Shown: one piece after another, positions 49,125 through 60,526 of the stretch
How positions within the stretch are numbered: position 1 is the first letter of the stretch
Layout: every line of letters begins with the position of its first letter
Source: Branchiostoma belcheri
Taxonomy: Eukaryota; Chordata; Leptocardii; Amphioxiformes; Branchiostomatidae
Assembly: GCF_001625305.1 (NCBI RefSeq)
Contig: NW_017802380.1
Span: 4,903,396 to 4,967,395, forward strand
Direction: 5' to 3'
Length of the DNA stretch: 64,000 nucleotides
Made by a program: the position numbers and the translations under genes
The notes under the pieces: generated by a model
Seen by the model: only the letters and a program-made list of their open reading frames with translations
The model's database searches: none
Told to the model about the DNA's origin: nothing

Positions 49125-50227
49125 GAGGGTGCATGTAACTGGCAGAGTTTCCTATCGCCGACGGGTGACGTAGTTTGGAGTCATTGACTTCATTTACAAC
49201 CGCCTACTGAGTAGAATGCGTCATATAAGCAAATGTGCTTCTTGCCTGTGAATAAATAAATACTGTTTTTTCTCTGATAGTCATTTGTTTCGAAGGAAAA
49301 TTAAGGCCACTACTACATCAACGGTTAGGTAGTACATACATTATTGTCTGTAACATTTCTACACAGTATAACAAAACATTTCTCAAACACTCGTAGTAAA
49401 TGTCTCTCCTTTTATTATGTAGGTACAAACATATCAGATATAAATTCCTCAGCTGGTGGCGACCAACGAACGCCAGTTAAGGGCGGTCTGTACCGGTTTT
49501 ACTTATGTTGACGCAATTCAGCAAACTAACAAATGGACTGTTCCCCATGACCGGTCAAATCTTTATCTTTGCCCCTTTCCTAAAAGTAGTCCAGACTCGG
49601 TGTCGAAATGCATATGACTGTTTTATCACTGATGTCAGCAAAACTTTAATAGTAACGTGTGACTCCTGGTATGATACTTTGTTCTGCAGTAATAGTACTC
49701 CGATTGATTTGCGGACGGCCTGTTTCAACCCAGCTAGCTATAGCCACTAGTTTCAATGTTATTGAGCGGTCATGATTCAAATCTCACAGTCCTAATAATT
49801 GATCGTCTACAAGAATAAAAAAAAAGTGGCCATCAAGAAAAAGTTGTCCGTTGCGTAAAATATTATTGGTTTCACTAAGTATGTATTTCTGGAGAAAGAA
49901 AAAAAAACAATCAAGCCTTTCTCTTGGTGAACTCAATCAAAAGAGACGTTGACATTGTTTGCGGTGCCACCTGTTAATTACTTAACGTTACATGTAGTAC
50001 CGAATGGCATTTACATGTACTTATAATTAGCTTTCGATATGAAATTTGTGGTAAAATTTGGAGACCCCTTGTGACCTCCTTTGTTTATCTCTTTCTGTAC
50101 TCCATGGAACATATTACAATGTAAAAGGTACTGGATGTATCTACATGAAAATGTACTAGTATAAATTCCCCATCAGACAGACCTACCTATCGCGAACTTG
50201 GAATGTTCCAAAAGGTGAGAGGTCACA

Positions 50228-50236
50228 AAGATGGCG
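50228..50236 (+). promoter_or_regulatory. YY1-like element at the ZCRB1 / flavin-reductase bidirectional promoter
   Basis: AAGATGGCG lies between the divergent genes, about 470 bp upstream of the ZCRB1 start. On the minus strand a leader with a donor GATAG|GTAGGT (exon edge 50187) starts here; on the plus strand a short upstream frame (MASIDNKCDTVSSF then stop) begins in the motif. Assignment is by motif and gene layout. Confidence 0.4.
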
Positions 50237-50696
50237 TCCATCGACAACAAATGTGACACGGTTTCGTCTTTCTAGGTTTGTATCGATGATTTGTGCCCCC
50301 ATAGACCCGTATGTTCTAAATTACTATACCCTAGGCGTAAGGAACTGTTTTACCGTTATGAATCTGTGCTATATTCGACTGTAGATCCTATAGAGCGATC
50401 AGTATTTGCTGATATAATTTGTGGGTGCAACGCAATCTTATAATTTTGTTGTCCCTGGTGATTTTTGCCACTCTACAAAATGTACTTCATCATCATTCTT
50501 AAGTGGAGAACTGTAGAGTAGAGTTGATCTCAAGTGTTTTGTTATTATCAGCAGCTGTTCATGTTGCTTCATAGATAACCAGTAAACGAATATTTTGTAT
50601 GATAGGAGTATCGCCAACGGTAGATCTTTTGTGATCTAGCCAGAGCCTGGAAGCCACAGTTTGCCTCTTGGAAACACGGTTTGTGTGATATTAGAC

Positions 50697-52687
50697 ATGA
50701 GCGGCGGGCTGGCCCCCAGTAAGACCACAGTCTACGTGTCCAACCTGCCGTTTGCCCTCACCAACAACGATCTGCACAAGGTTAGTCTGGCGGAGCATCT
50801 TTCACACCATGTTCGTCAAGTTATACAAGGATATTACACCTCCTTGGTCTATACTATGTTGTTGAGTAGACAATGATACTACATATATGCATGTATGTAT
50901 GCCCCTTGAACATTTTACGATCCATGTACACATCAGTCTTGACTAAATTATTGTTAGTTTCATTCACTATTTTATTTTATTTTATTCTAATTAATGTTAC
51001 TGTCATGCTTTTATTTTTCAGATATTTGAGAAGTATGGCAAGGTGGTCAAGTAAGTATCCAGCTACATTGTAGTAAGAATTATTACTGAATTAATGAAAC
51101 AAATTTAATTAAAGAAAGGTAATGCAAAAGAGGAATTTGAACATAAAGTAAAATACTTATGAAGAAAGCATTTTGATCGTGCCCTTCTTTTTACATAACC
51201 CAGGGTGACAGTTATGAGAGACAAGGTCACCAGGCAAAGTAAAGGAGTGGCCTTTGTGCTGTTCCTGAAGAGAGAAGAGGCACACGCCTGTGTCCGAGCA
51301 CTCAGTGGGAAAGTGGTACGTATGCTCATATTTCAGGCTATACATTTGATTACTTGTTTTACAGATTAGCAGATGAGCTCTCCCAGACTTACCTAATATC
51401 AAAACCACATTGAAAAAAAAGAAGTACAAATGTAATATGCTCCATGTTACAGTTATTTGGGCGCACCATCAAATGCAGCATGGCCAAAGACAATGGACGG
51501 GCTTCAGAGTTCATCCGACGGAAAGTCTACAAGGACAAGAGCCAGTGTTACGAGTGTGGGGTGAGCCTTACAGTTGTCAGAATTACAAGTGTGAAACTTT
51601 TAAAAACATGGTTGCTTTCTTAGTAGTCAGTGATGCTGTACATGATGCTGTTTAATTCAATAGTTATTTTATCGGGAGCATATTAAGTACTATAATATAT
51701 GCCTTGTTTGTGTTTTCTACCTCTATAGGAAGAAGGCCACTTGAGCTATGCATGTCCAAAGAACACTCTGGGTGAAAGAGAACCTCCACCAAAGAAGGAG
51801 AGGAAAAGGAAGAAGTCTCAAATGCCGGAGTAAGTCGTTAAATAGATGTGTAAAATCTCTCATCAACATCAATATTCCCTGTGGAGGGGGGCTGTCATTG
51901 CCTATGGTTTAAGGGACTAGAAATTGCTTGGGAGGAGGGCCAACATGTTAATACTTCTTTTGTTATGCTAGTGTGTGCCTGTACATTTGTGTACATATGT
52001 GTTATATGTCAAAATGCCCCCCCCCCCAGTCCAATGGATATATATACATGGAGGTGTAAATTTAACCAGTGCAGGTGTTGACCCCATGGGCTGATGGATG
52101 ATGAAATCTAACCAGGAAAATCCTTGTGTTCTCCACAGAGAAGAACAGGTGGAGGAGGAAGAGGAGAGTGATGAGGGGGAGGACCCTGCCCTGGACAGCC
52201 TGGGGGCTGCCATCAGATATGAGGTCAGCAATCATGCTTCCACAAGGGACCACATACAGCACTACATGCTTGTTACTTTGATTGGATCCTTTTTGGGGGA
52301 ATCAAATCTTTTAATTGAGGTGCTGAGAGAGAAAATCTGTGTTCCCATATTATTGTACCTTTGGGCAAACAACAACGGTACATTATTTGGCCAGGCTTGG
52401 AAGTCATTTCAATTTTTATCCTGTATCTAGAACTGCCAATGTGAAATCTAATTTAAAATGCCATGGACACTACTGGTTTTTAAAATTATGAGTACCTTGA
52501 ATTGATCATATTTCTTCATCTGTACTTCCAGCAAGCCAAGATTGAGGAAGAAGAGTACAGATACAGAGTGGCTACAGGCAGTTACGCTGAGGCCAGCACT
52601 TCACAAGCTGATCAGGACACAAAGAAGAAAAAGTTCAAGAAAGATGAATATTTCAGTGATGAAGAGGATATCAGTGATCATGATTAG
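50697..52687 (+). CDS. ZCRB1: zinc finger CCHC-type and RNA-binding motif protein 1 (U11/U12 snRNP 31K)
   Basis: Component of the U11/U12 di-snRNP of the minor spliceosome, nuclear. Seven exons: 50697-50780, 51022-51050, 51204-51315, 51453-51560, 51729-51829, 52139-52223, 52532-52687; phases consistent, 224 residues. MSGGLAPSK is almost identical to the vertebrate start. RRM with RNP2 VYVSNLPF and RNP1 KGVAFVLF; then the zinc knuckle [14 protein letters not shown] (Cys, Cys, His, Cys ligands all present); a basic stretch KKERKRKKS; an acidic stretch [17 protein letters not shown]; and an acidic end [12 protein letters not shown]. Domain order and length match the family. Convergent neighbour TXNL4B is also a splicing protein. 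Polyadenylation signal at 52971. Confidence 0.97.
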
Positions 52688-52787
52688 AAATCATTTTAGA
52701 TACGTTTTACCTTCGATATTTTGAATTGACTATAGCAGGCTGTATTTTTAAGGAGACAATTGTTATTAAGTATGGATTCATTTGAGT

Positions 52788-52793
52788 TTTATT
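52788..52793 (-). promoter_or_regulatory. candidate TXNL4B polyadenylation signal (AATAAA on the minus strand)
   Basis: TTTATT on the plus strand, about 200 bp past the TXNL4B stop and inside the ZCRB1 3' UTR, so the two mature mRNAs would overlap by about 200 bp. Confidence 0.45.
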
Positions 52794-52970
52794 TTTGTCA
52801 AACTAAATGGTACATTGCATGAGTTGCATTGACCATTTGATGAAGTAAGACTTTGTAAAATAGTTATCATGTACAAAATAGATCCCTTTATACATATATA
52901 AGTAAGAACATTAAACTTGTTCTCCTGTGTTTCCATATAATACATCTGTACATATAGTCTGTACAACATA

Positions 52971-52976
52971 AATAAA
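52971..52976 (+). promoter_or_regulatory. ZCRB1 polyadenylation signal AATAAA
   Basis: Lies 18 bp before the stop codon of the convergent TXNL4B gene. Cleavage 10-30 bp further would put the ZCRB1 mRNA end at or inside TXNL4B coding sequence. Confidence 0.6.
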
Positions 52977-52993
52977 AGTGCTTTGACACACAG

Positions 52994-54178
52994 TTAGATT
53001 TCCTTGTAGAGGAGTTCATATTTAGGGACGTTCCTGGGGTCAATGGGACTGCGAACCATGACCTTTCCCCTCATCGCACCCCTGAAGATCACTTCCACCA
53101 GGTCAATAAAGTCCTGTTTGTTCCTGAAGCTCCCAATGAACTTGGTGTGATCTGGTCTACTGTGGAAAGAAGTCATCAACAGTTCAGTGGAAAGGAGTAT
53201 TAAATTATGAAGTAAAAAAAGTTGCAACACAAAGTAAAATAATTTGACATAGTGCTAATTTGTAAATGGTATTTTACTCAAAGAATAGTACATGTATACA
53301 TTACCACAAGGTGCACACAAGCTAAAACAAAAATGATGGTATGAAGTTTCATCATATACTTTGGATGAACAACTCACTCATAGTCTACTTTGATGTGCTG
53401 TCCGTTGAAAAAGAAGATGGTTGCAGGGATGAGGGTGATGTCAAAATACTGTGTGTAGACCGGTATACTGTCCACATCCACTATGTAGATGGCTGCCATT
53501 TTGGAGAGTAGATTGGAAGTCTTGGACAGCTGTGGGAGAAAAACAAAACAGTTCAACAGTTAGTCAATAACTAAGAGCCCAGCCTATTTTCCGAGTAATG
53601 GTTACAATGTACAAATGTCAAACAGTTTGCTAGTTTGTACTTTCTTTTCATATCACTGAACTTTGGATACGTTTTCTTATGGCATGCAAATGTCCATTCT
53701 GGTTTGCGAACATTACAACCACAGAAAGCAGCACTTGCAAATTGTTTGGTAAGACCACACTGTACTGACTACTGTGTACATGGGTAATCGCATGATCACC
53801 GAAAATATTACACCACATCTCTGGTCTAACTCTAAGTTTGGGTGTCAGACTGTTCCCACAATCCCAGGCTAGCGCCTCGACTACTGGACCAACATGCCGT
53901 CGCAGTCATTTTACCGATGACCCCCTCAGTTAGAACCTGAGTTAAGGCCATGACAAAAGTCTAGCATACACATGATCCAGTCTACTCATGGAGGTAAAAA
54001 AAATCATGGCCTACTGTACTGGTAGTAGTCTGAAGTGACAACGTACGATATCGTCCAGTTGTTGGCACACGGGGTCGTGTTCCCGCCCGAACCTCAGCAC
54101 TAGAACTAACTCGGCGGTGTTCCTGATCGCCTGGTCGACTTCAGCTTTCGTAGTGAGTCGAGGGAGAAGGTAACTCAT
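52994..54178 (-). CDS. TXNL4B: thioredoxin-like protein 4B (Dim1-family, pre-mRNA splicing)
   Basis: Thioredoxin-fold protein of the Dim1/U5-15kD family, needed for pre-mRNA splicing. Three exons: 54178..54047, 53529..53378, 53159..52994; phases 0 and 2; 149 residues, the same length as the human protein. Start [18 protein letters not shown]; then [11 protein letters not shown]; middle [20 protein letters not shown] and [13 protein letters not shown]; end [20 protein letters not shown], then MRGKVMV and the C-terminal YELLYKEI. There is no CxxC redox motif, as normal for the family. The 3' end overlaps that of ZCRB1, and the 5' end faces TRMT10C across about 500 bp. Confidence 0.96.
53825..53900 (-). 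mobile_element. possible tRNA-derived SINE remnant in TXNL4B intron 1
   Basis: On the minus strand, TGGTCCAGTAGTCGAGGCGCT resembles an A-box region, followed about 25 bp later by a poor B-box (GGGAACAGTCTGACACC). Decayed; weak call. Confidence 0.3.
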
Positions 54179-54757
54179 CCTTATTTAGAGCAGGCACAGC
54201 AGCTGGGCAAATGTTGTTGGGTGCGTACCTGACCTCACTTGACCTCAGGAGTAGGTACCATATCCAAGGGGTCTACAGTATAGAGTCTGGATGTTAAAAC
54301 TCTTTCTGTTTACCGACTAAGTAACTTTATAATACCTATAATATTGACTTAAAAGCATATCTAACTTACTACATATCTATAACATATTTCTATGTTTTGA
54401 TGCAGTTCTCAACCACATTTCTACACTTGGTACCCCCGTCTTTGAAGTGAACTCACCCTCTTCGTACTGAACTGTGGGATATCCAAGATGGCAGCGCCCA
54501 TGTGAAATCACGTCGCTCGGACCAAGAGAAAAAGCTTAGACGGATTTAATCGAAAACTCCGGCCCAAACTCCTGCCACAAACAGAGGAAGGTTAGAGAAG
54601 CCGTTCATTTGTTTCCGTTTGATAGTTATAGTGTTACAAATGACTGTTCCTTTTCATAACCGCGCCTAAACCTTCATGTAGTTTTCCGGCGCGGCATGGC
54701 CATGCGTGCTTCATCACTGCTTGCTTGTTACCTTCGCCCAGAAAGTTGTTTTTAAAG
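54179..54757. promoter_or_regulatory. bidirectional TXNL4B / TRMT10C promoter region with non-coding TRMT10C exon 1
   Basis: AAGATGGC (54485-54492) resembles a YY1 site. The TRMT10C leader exon ends at 54757 (TTTAAAG|GTACGT) and carries a short upstream frame MAMRASSLLACYLRPESCF followed by a stop, so translation of TRMT10C may be tuned by a uORF. TXNL4B transcription is expected to start near the AAGATGGC element. Confidence 0.45.
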
Positions 54758-55113
54758 GTACGTGGCGTGTTTGTGGCTGTGCAGTATAACACTTAATGGA
54801 TCGTAATGAAATGTGTAATAGCTTAGTAATAGCTACTTACCTGTCATATCTTGAACTACCGAAGAAATCATTGAATTGTGAGTCCCTGGGTGCTCTCCGT
54901 GGTACTGCAGCGGAAATCCCTGGACATGCACACATTGGCGTTGCCTCTGATAGCAAGTTAGCATTATTGCCAGAGATATGCAAAACACAATCATTACTAT
55001 GTAGGAAGCCAGTACACCAACAGAGGTTAAAAAAAGCCTCCTTGCCTATACTTTCCTTTTCCAATGCATTTCTTTTCCAATACAGGTGTTCAGTCAAGTT
55101 ATTATACATCATC

Positions 55114-57599
55114 ATGCTGTTGTCAAAAATATCAAGAGCTGCACTCGGCCAAACTGCCAGAGTTCTGAGCAGAGATTACAGCCAGCACTCACGTCCATTC
55201 CTCGTACAGTCCCACATTCTGTACCAACACCAGGGGGCATCATCCTCTCACAGGTGCAGACTGCATTCATGGAAAGAGTCTTGCCCACAGCAGTCGACTT
55301 CTTGTCTTCTACCTAGATGTTATAGTTCCAAGTCCACAGATGGTATGAATGGTAGTGACAAAATATGCCAGACAGAAAAAGCAGCAAGCAAAGATACAAC
55401 TACGTCTGACAGTCCTTCCTGTACTTCACAAAGTGGCCCTGTTTCTAGTGTAGAAAATGTACACGATGACAATGATGTTGTGGAGAGCGTGGATGTGCTA
55501 GCTCCCCGAGCTCCTGAGATCTTCAGGGAACTGTCGGAGCTGGACAGTCTGGACCTCAGTCAGGAGGAGAAGGAGTGGAAGAGGGCACAGCTGGAGCTGG
55601 AGCTCATGTTTGAGGTTGGTTTTCTTACTCAGTAGTGTGTAATTACCTCACAACTGGACAAATATATTAAGATAACTGATGATGATGGCTTTTTAAGGTA
55701 ACTACAGGACACTTCAATCAACATACACCTTTTGTCGTCAACCATAGCTCAAGGTACAAAAACATAGAGATATCAAACTTGATATTCTTCTGAATTTTCA
55801 GATGTACAAGTGTACATATCTACTTGTGTACAATTGAAGAACAGGTGTGTCACAATGAGTGTAAATAAGCTTGACAAGACTAACTATAATTTTAAGACTG
55901 TGTAAAATGTTTTTGATGAGGGCACTGTGTTTATATGTGTTGTTTAACTTGAACCCGAAACATGTTGATATTGGATTTTTCTGCAGAGGTATGATGTAGA
56001 AAAAGTGACCATCACCGATCGCCATATTGAGCAGTTTATGGGTCTTCACACCAATAAGGCCAGACAGAAATTTGTCAACTACATGATCAAAACTGAATAC
56101 AAGTAAGCATCTTTTCTTACATTGTGGATGCAGCTGCCGTATGTGTTTATATATAGTACCTGTATAAGTAAAGACAGCAATCCTCTATACTTCTTGTTTG
56201 TTTACAAGTGGATGAGATGCACTTCTGAAAGTACAACGAAGCTTGTAAAGTGACCGGTGTATCGTGAGTGCAAACACTTAGGTGTTCTTTTCTTACAATG
56301 AATTGTGTACATCAGCAGCATCTTTGTAGACTTTCATACATCATAGACCTAATCACAATACCATTGACTTACCAGGAAGAGAAGTTTTGCAGAGAAGAAG
56401 GCAGCCAAACAACAGCGTAGGAAGGAGCTGCTGGAAGGAGCCCCGCCCAGAAGTACCACCTTCCAGCCCATGATCTGGGGCAGGAAAATGGACGTGTTCC
56501 ATGGCTGGAACCAGGCCAGGAACATGATGTTTGGCTCTGATGTGGGACACTTTTCTCTTCTTATTTGTCATTTACAGTGTTTGATTATAGTTATTACCAT
56601 GGTAAAACGTCTAGGCCCCACATGCTACATACATGTAGCTTAGGATAGAGGGAATTCATGAAATCTTAGTTTGAATTGTTAGTAGATCTTTGACTGAAGA
56701 GAGCTTTGCTTGCATTTAAATACTAGTAGTGTTGTTGGTTGTTGTACTGTGTTGACAGGTAGGTGTGTCCAACTTGGCATTTATCAGACATTCTCCATAG
56801 TTGTTTCCATAGTTGTTTCTTGAGCCAAAACAAAACAAATTCTGAAGAGTGACAACAAATAACATGACTTCTGTTTTTCTTTTACTTTTTGTAGCTGGTG
56901 TTTGACTTCAGCTATGAAGATGAGATGCAGTTCAGGGAAAAGATCAACCTGTGTGACCAACTGAACGAAGCGTGGGGAGCCAACCAAAAGGACACAGAAC
57001 CATTCCACGTGCACCTTGTAAACTTCTGCCCCGACGGACAGACCTACAAGGAGCTGGGTCGCAGCCGTGGGTACGATGAAGACTTTGCTGATAAGATGTT
57101 AGGGACGGTTACAGAGAAGTCTTATCTGGACTTGTTTCCTAAGGAGAAACTGGTGTACCTCACGGCAGACTCACCCCACGAGCTCAGAAAGTTTGACCCT
57201 GACAAAGTCTACATTGTTGGCGCCCTCGTGGACAGGAATCTCACCACAAACCTGTCTTACGCCAAGGTGAAACGTGAGGGTATAGCCAGCGCTGCCCTCC
57301 CCCTGGACAGGTACCTGTGGTGGGGGCTGGGTGACAAAGTCCTCACCTTAGACCAGATCATGAAGATCATGCTGACACTGAAACGTACCAACGATTTTGA
57401 GGCTGCACTCAGGCACGTGCCCACCCGCAAACACCACGGGCTGAGAAGTGAGCTGGCAAAGAAGAACATCCGCCCAGGGATGGGCGGGAACAAGTTTCAG
57501 TATCAAAGGAGAGGACAGCAGATGAGACATGTGAGGGAACAGCAGGATTCCTTCCCTAGAGTCGACAGAAGAAAAGCAAAGGCTTGGTTTGATGATTAA
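55114..57599 (+). CDS. TRMT10C: tRNA methyltransferase 10 homolog C (mitochondrial RNase P subunit 1, MRPP1)
   Basis: SPOUT-fold m1G9/m1A9 tRNA methyltransferase that, with HSD17B10 and PRORP, forms mitochondrial RNase P. Exons: 55114-55614 (exon begins 55086 after a TACAG acceptor), 55987-56102, 56376-56541, 56895-57599; 495 residues. The start MLLSKISRAALGQTARVLSR is a typical basic, Ser/Leu-rich mitochondrial presequence. A Ser/Thr-rich linker and a coiled-coil-like stretch LSQEEKEWKRAQLELELMFE follow. The methyltransferase core shows LVFDFSYEDEM, LVYLTADSP, DPDKVYIVGALVDRN, ALPLDRYLWWG and LTLDQIMKI, matching the TRM10 fold. The tail is basic. It is longer than human (403), mainly in the N-terminal linker. 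The third intron starts with a weak donor GAT|GTGGGA. Confidence 0.95.
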
Positions 57600-60526
57600 A
57601 GTCACTAGATACATGATACAGATGATTAAAAACTACAAGAGATAAAGAAAAATGCCCATCAGGGAAAAACAGATCTGTCATCCCCAAAAAAGCACTCTGT
57701 ACAGAAGAGAAGAAAATCTAAGAAATTGAAAATTTCACTGTGCAATTAAAACCTAATTAGACCAGTATAATGCTGACCATGTTATGAGATGGAAAATTTT
57801 AATGGCAGGATTTTTTGTCACCATTTTCCCAGACTGAGCATTGGACTTGTTACACATGTAGGAGGTGATCTAGAGGCAGGAAAATACACGTTAAATACTA
57901 AGTATGTTAAACAAGTCTCCTTATAGAGATTTTAGAGATGATGTGTCATGAGATTTATTTTCTATGTAATGTTGGCATAAATTTGTGTAGCATTAGATGT
58001 TTCTTCATTTACACTATAAATGACATATTTTATTTCATTTATTTGCAAATGTTTCAGTACATTACACTGACTTTCAGGCAGCATGGTTGACTAGGTTTTT
58101 AGAGTCAACAATTATAGTGACAAATTACAACAAATGAGCAGTCATCGAATATCAAATTTTAGTGTAAAAGTGAGTTACAAACTATCTGTTACAAAGCTGT
58201 TCGATTCATCACAATGATTATTACAAGGTACAGTCAGTACTATCGTAACCCTCGTCTCCTTAATCTTTACCTTTCAGAAATACCGCATGGGATGGCAGAC
58301 TTCATCCTCTTAGAATGTAAATACCCTGTAGCCGAAATTCACAGCAGAAACGGACACACAGTCAGACAAGCCAAAACAATTATTCACATCCCTGTTGGTG
58401 AATTAAAATTAAGCGTTCAATTTGCTACCCTAACGTGAATTTTTTAATGACAGTCTTCTTGCCACAGCTTCATGTACTTATTATTAGCCACAGCGTAGGG
58501 TATCCTCCAAAGATACATGTTGAGTGATAAGCAGTGTCCTAATCAAACCTACGCGAAAGCGCGTACACATGTTGCTTGCAGTGTTTGTCTAATTTACAGC
58601 TCGACATGAATTGTATATTTATATCGCCGAAAACTGCGAGTCGAGGGAAACTGCGCACGAGCAGTTTATTGCGCCGTCGAAAAATACAACTAATTAAGCA
58701 GTCGCCGACCGAGAGGCACAAGAGGCGGCAGCCGTCTCCGTGGTCTGTCTGAGGGCTGTGCGCACATGCCGTCCAAATGTGAGGCAGGAGAGGTACACAC
58801 GGTTGTGTCAGACAGTGTGCACAACGCCTACGCAACACTTGGGAGGCCATCATGGCTGAATCCCCGCTCTCCGTGTGACTTCCTTCTTCAGCTACCATTT
58901 TGGCTCCTGTGAAAATATAATCATGGTAATTTGTCAACACTCAATGGCAAGGGCGATAGCTAGTGTCTTCTTACATAAAATTAGCCCAAGCCATGCAAAA
59001 TGTTTCGAGTCTTTTCCAATCCAAAGCGCTGAATCCAGTAAGGAAATGAATACACATTTCCAGATTTTTTTTAAATCCACCCAGAAACAATTAAGGCAGA
59101 CCACTGCTACATGAAAACATGTGGCGCATAGTCTCCCCATGCCATGACCCAGGCCCTGTGGCCGGAGAGGCTTTACGGTGTCTCCTACCTGTTGATCCGC
59201 TTCTTCTCCATCCCCTAACAGATGGTCATCTGGCCGGGTAGAAGACGTGTTGTGTTACCGTCTGACAAACGATAGATAATACCTGCTAACGAGCGCCGCT
59301 GCGCCAATCTGTCCGTCGTGACGTCGCAATCAAGGCCTTCCTGATGAAAGGCCTCGCCAGCCGGCCCCTCCAGGTCCGATCTTACATGGCGCCGCCTTTG
59401 GTGTCCGTCAGGAGCAAAGCCTCGCACGCCGACCAAAGGGAGAAAGCGGCGTAATCTGATTCCACCTCCCGATAATGAACAGAAGCGACCGGCACGATGT
59501 AATAGATATATGTCCGCTACTGAACCCTTTCATCAGTTCTGCCGACTGAATCTTCGCGCCGGAAGATCTGTCCCTTAGCGTCATTCTCGGCGCCTACATC
59601 TGGTGACACCCCTGGGGAGACGGTGTTGGCTCGCGCTGACGGAGTGTGGACGTCTGTGAACCTGTTGCTTTCATCTCCAGCCACGTCTGCACAACTAGAG
59701 AGGATAACGAATCATGTTGTCATTGACTGGTCCAGGGAGACATGCATCAGTAGTGCGGACGCCTTTCTTTTACCGTTTTGAGTTGCAATTTGTTTTCTTA
59801 TAGGTTCTCGTATGCGACCTAGAAATGTAAAAATAATCTTGATGTTCCTAACCTTGAAGTCATTTAGCCCACATGTTCTACGGCAGCTTTCAATGTGAAG
59901 GTTTTCCACTATTTTAAATGATTCAGAGCGAAAACAACCAAACCCTGATGAAAAGTTCGCAGAGCGCATGCCCCCAGCGAATCTGGCACGCAGCAGATGC
60001 TCTTGGCAGCTCTTGTCAGGTTCATCATTATGCATGAGCCTTTCGTGAAAAGACACCGGCTCATTGATACACAGGGTCATAAGATAGGCCAGGACTTCCA
60101 CATCATAGACCCTACCATATGCACTTGTTAACGAACGTATTTTACCACAACATCATCAGAAATAATGGCAAACAAGTTCCATCAATGCTGCTACCAAGGG
60201 CGTTTCGCATTTGAATGAATTGCGAAGTATACATGTGCAGTTTGTATTGATTTAAATCTATAGATGCCATGAAAACGCAATGGTCCAGAAGCAGCTGGTC
60301 CAACGAGCTCACACTTGACAGTATATTGAAGATAACGGAATGATTCCCATGTCTGCACACACTGACTGGCGCGTGTAATGGCCACACAAGGTCACCAGCT
60401 GCACGTAGATGGCCTTTACAAGTCCCGAGTCAGTGTCTGAACGTAACTGGGACGGACGGCCATGTTTGGGATGTGTGACCCGCGTGGTGAATGTTGTCCT
60501 CGGTTCATGTGGGCTCGGCAACAGCC
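57600..60526. other. intergenic DNA between TRMT10C and the kinase gene
   Basis: Begins with the TRMT10C 3' UTR. 58.6-60.5 kb is richer in GC and CpG and has several short open frames, but none has splice context plus family resemblance. The last few hundred bases are probably the kinase promoter and leader. Confidence 0.4.

Noticed and set aside
50781-51021. U12-type intron in ZCRB1
   Set aside because: Its donors (GTTAGT, GTAAGT and others) are of U2 type; only the CaV1 intron has the U12 donor and branch site.
58539-58897. Minus-strand frame starting MVAEEGSHTESGDSAMMASQ as a first exon
   Set aside because: No convincing donor or downstream exon and no recognisable family.
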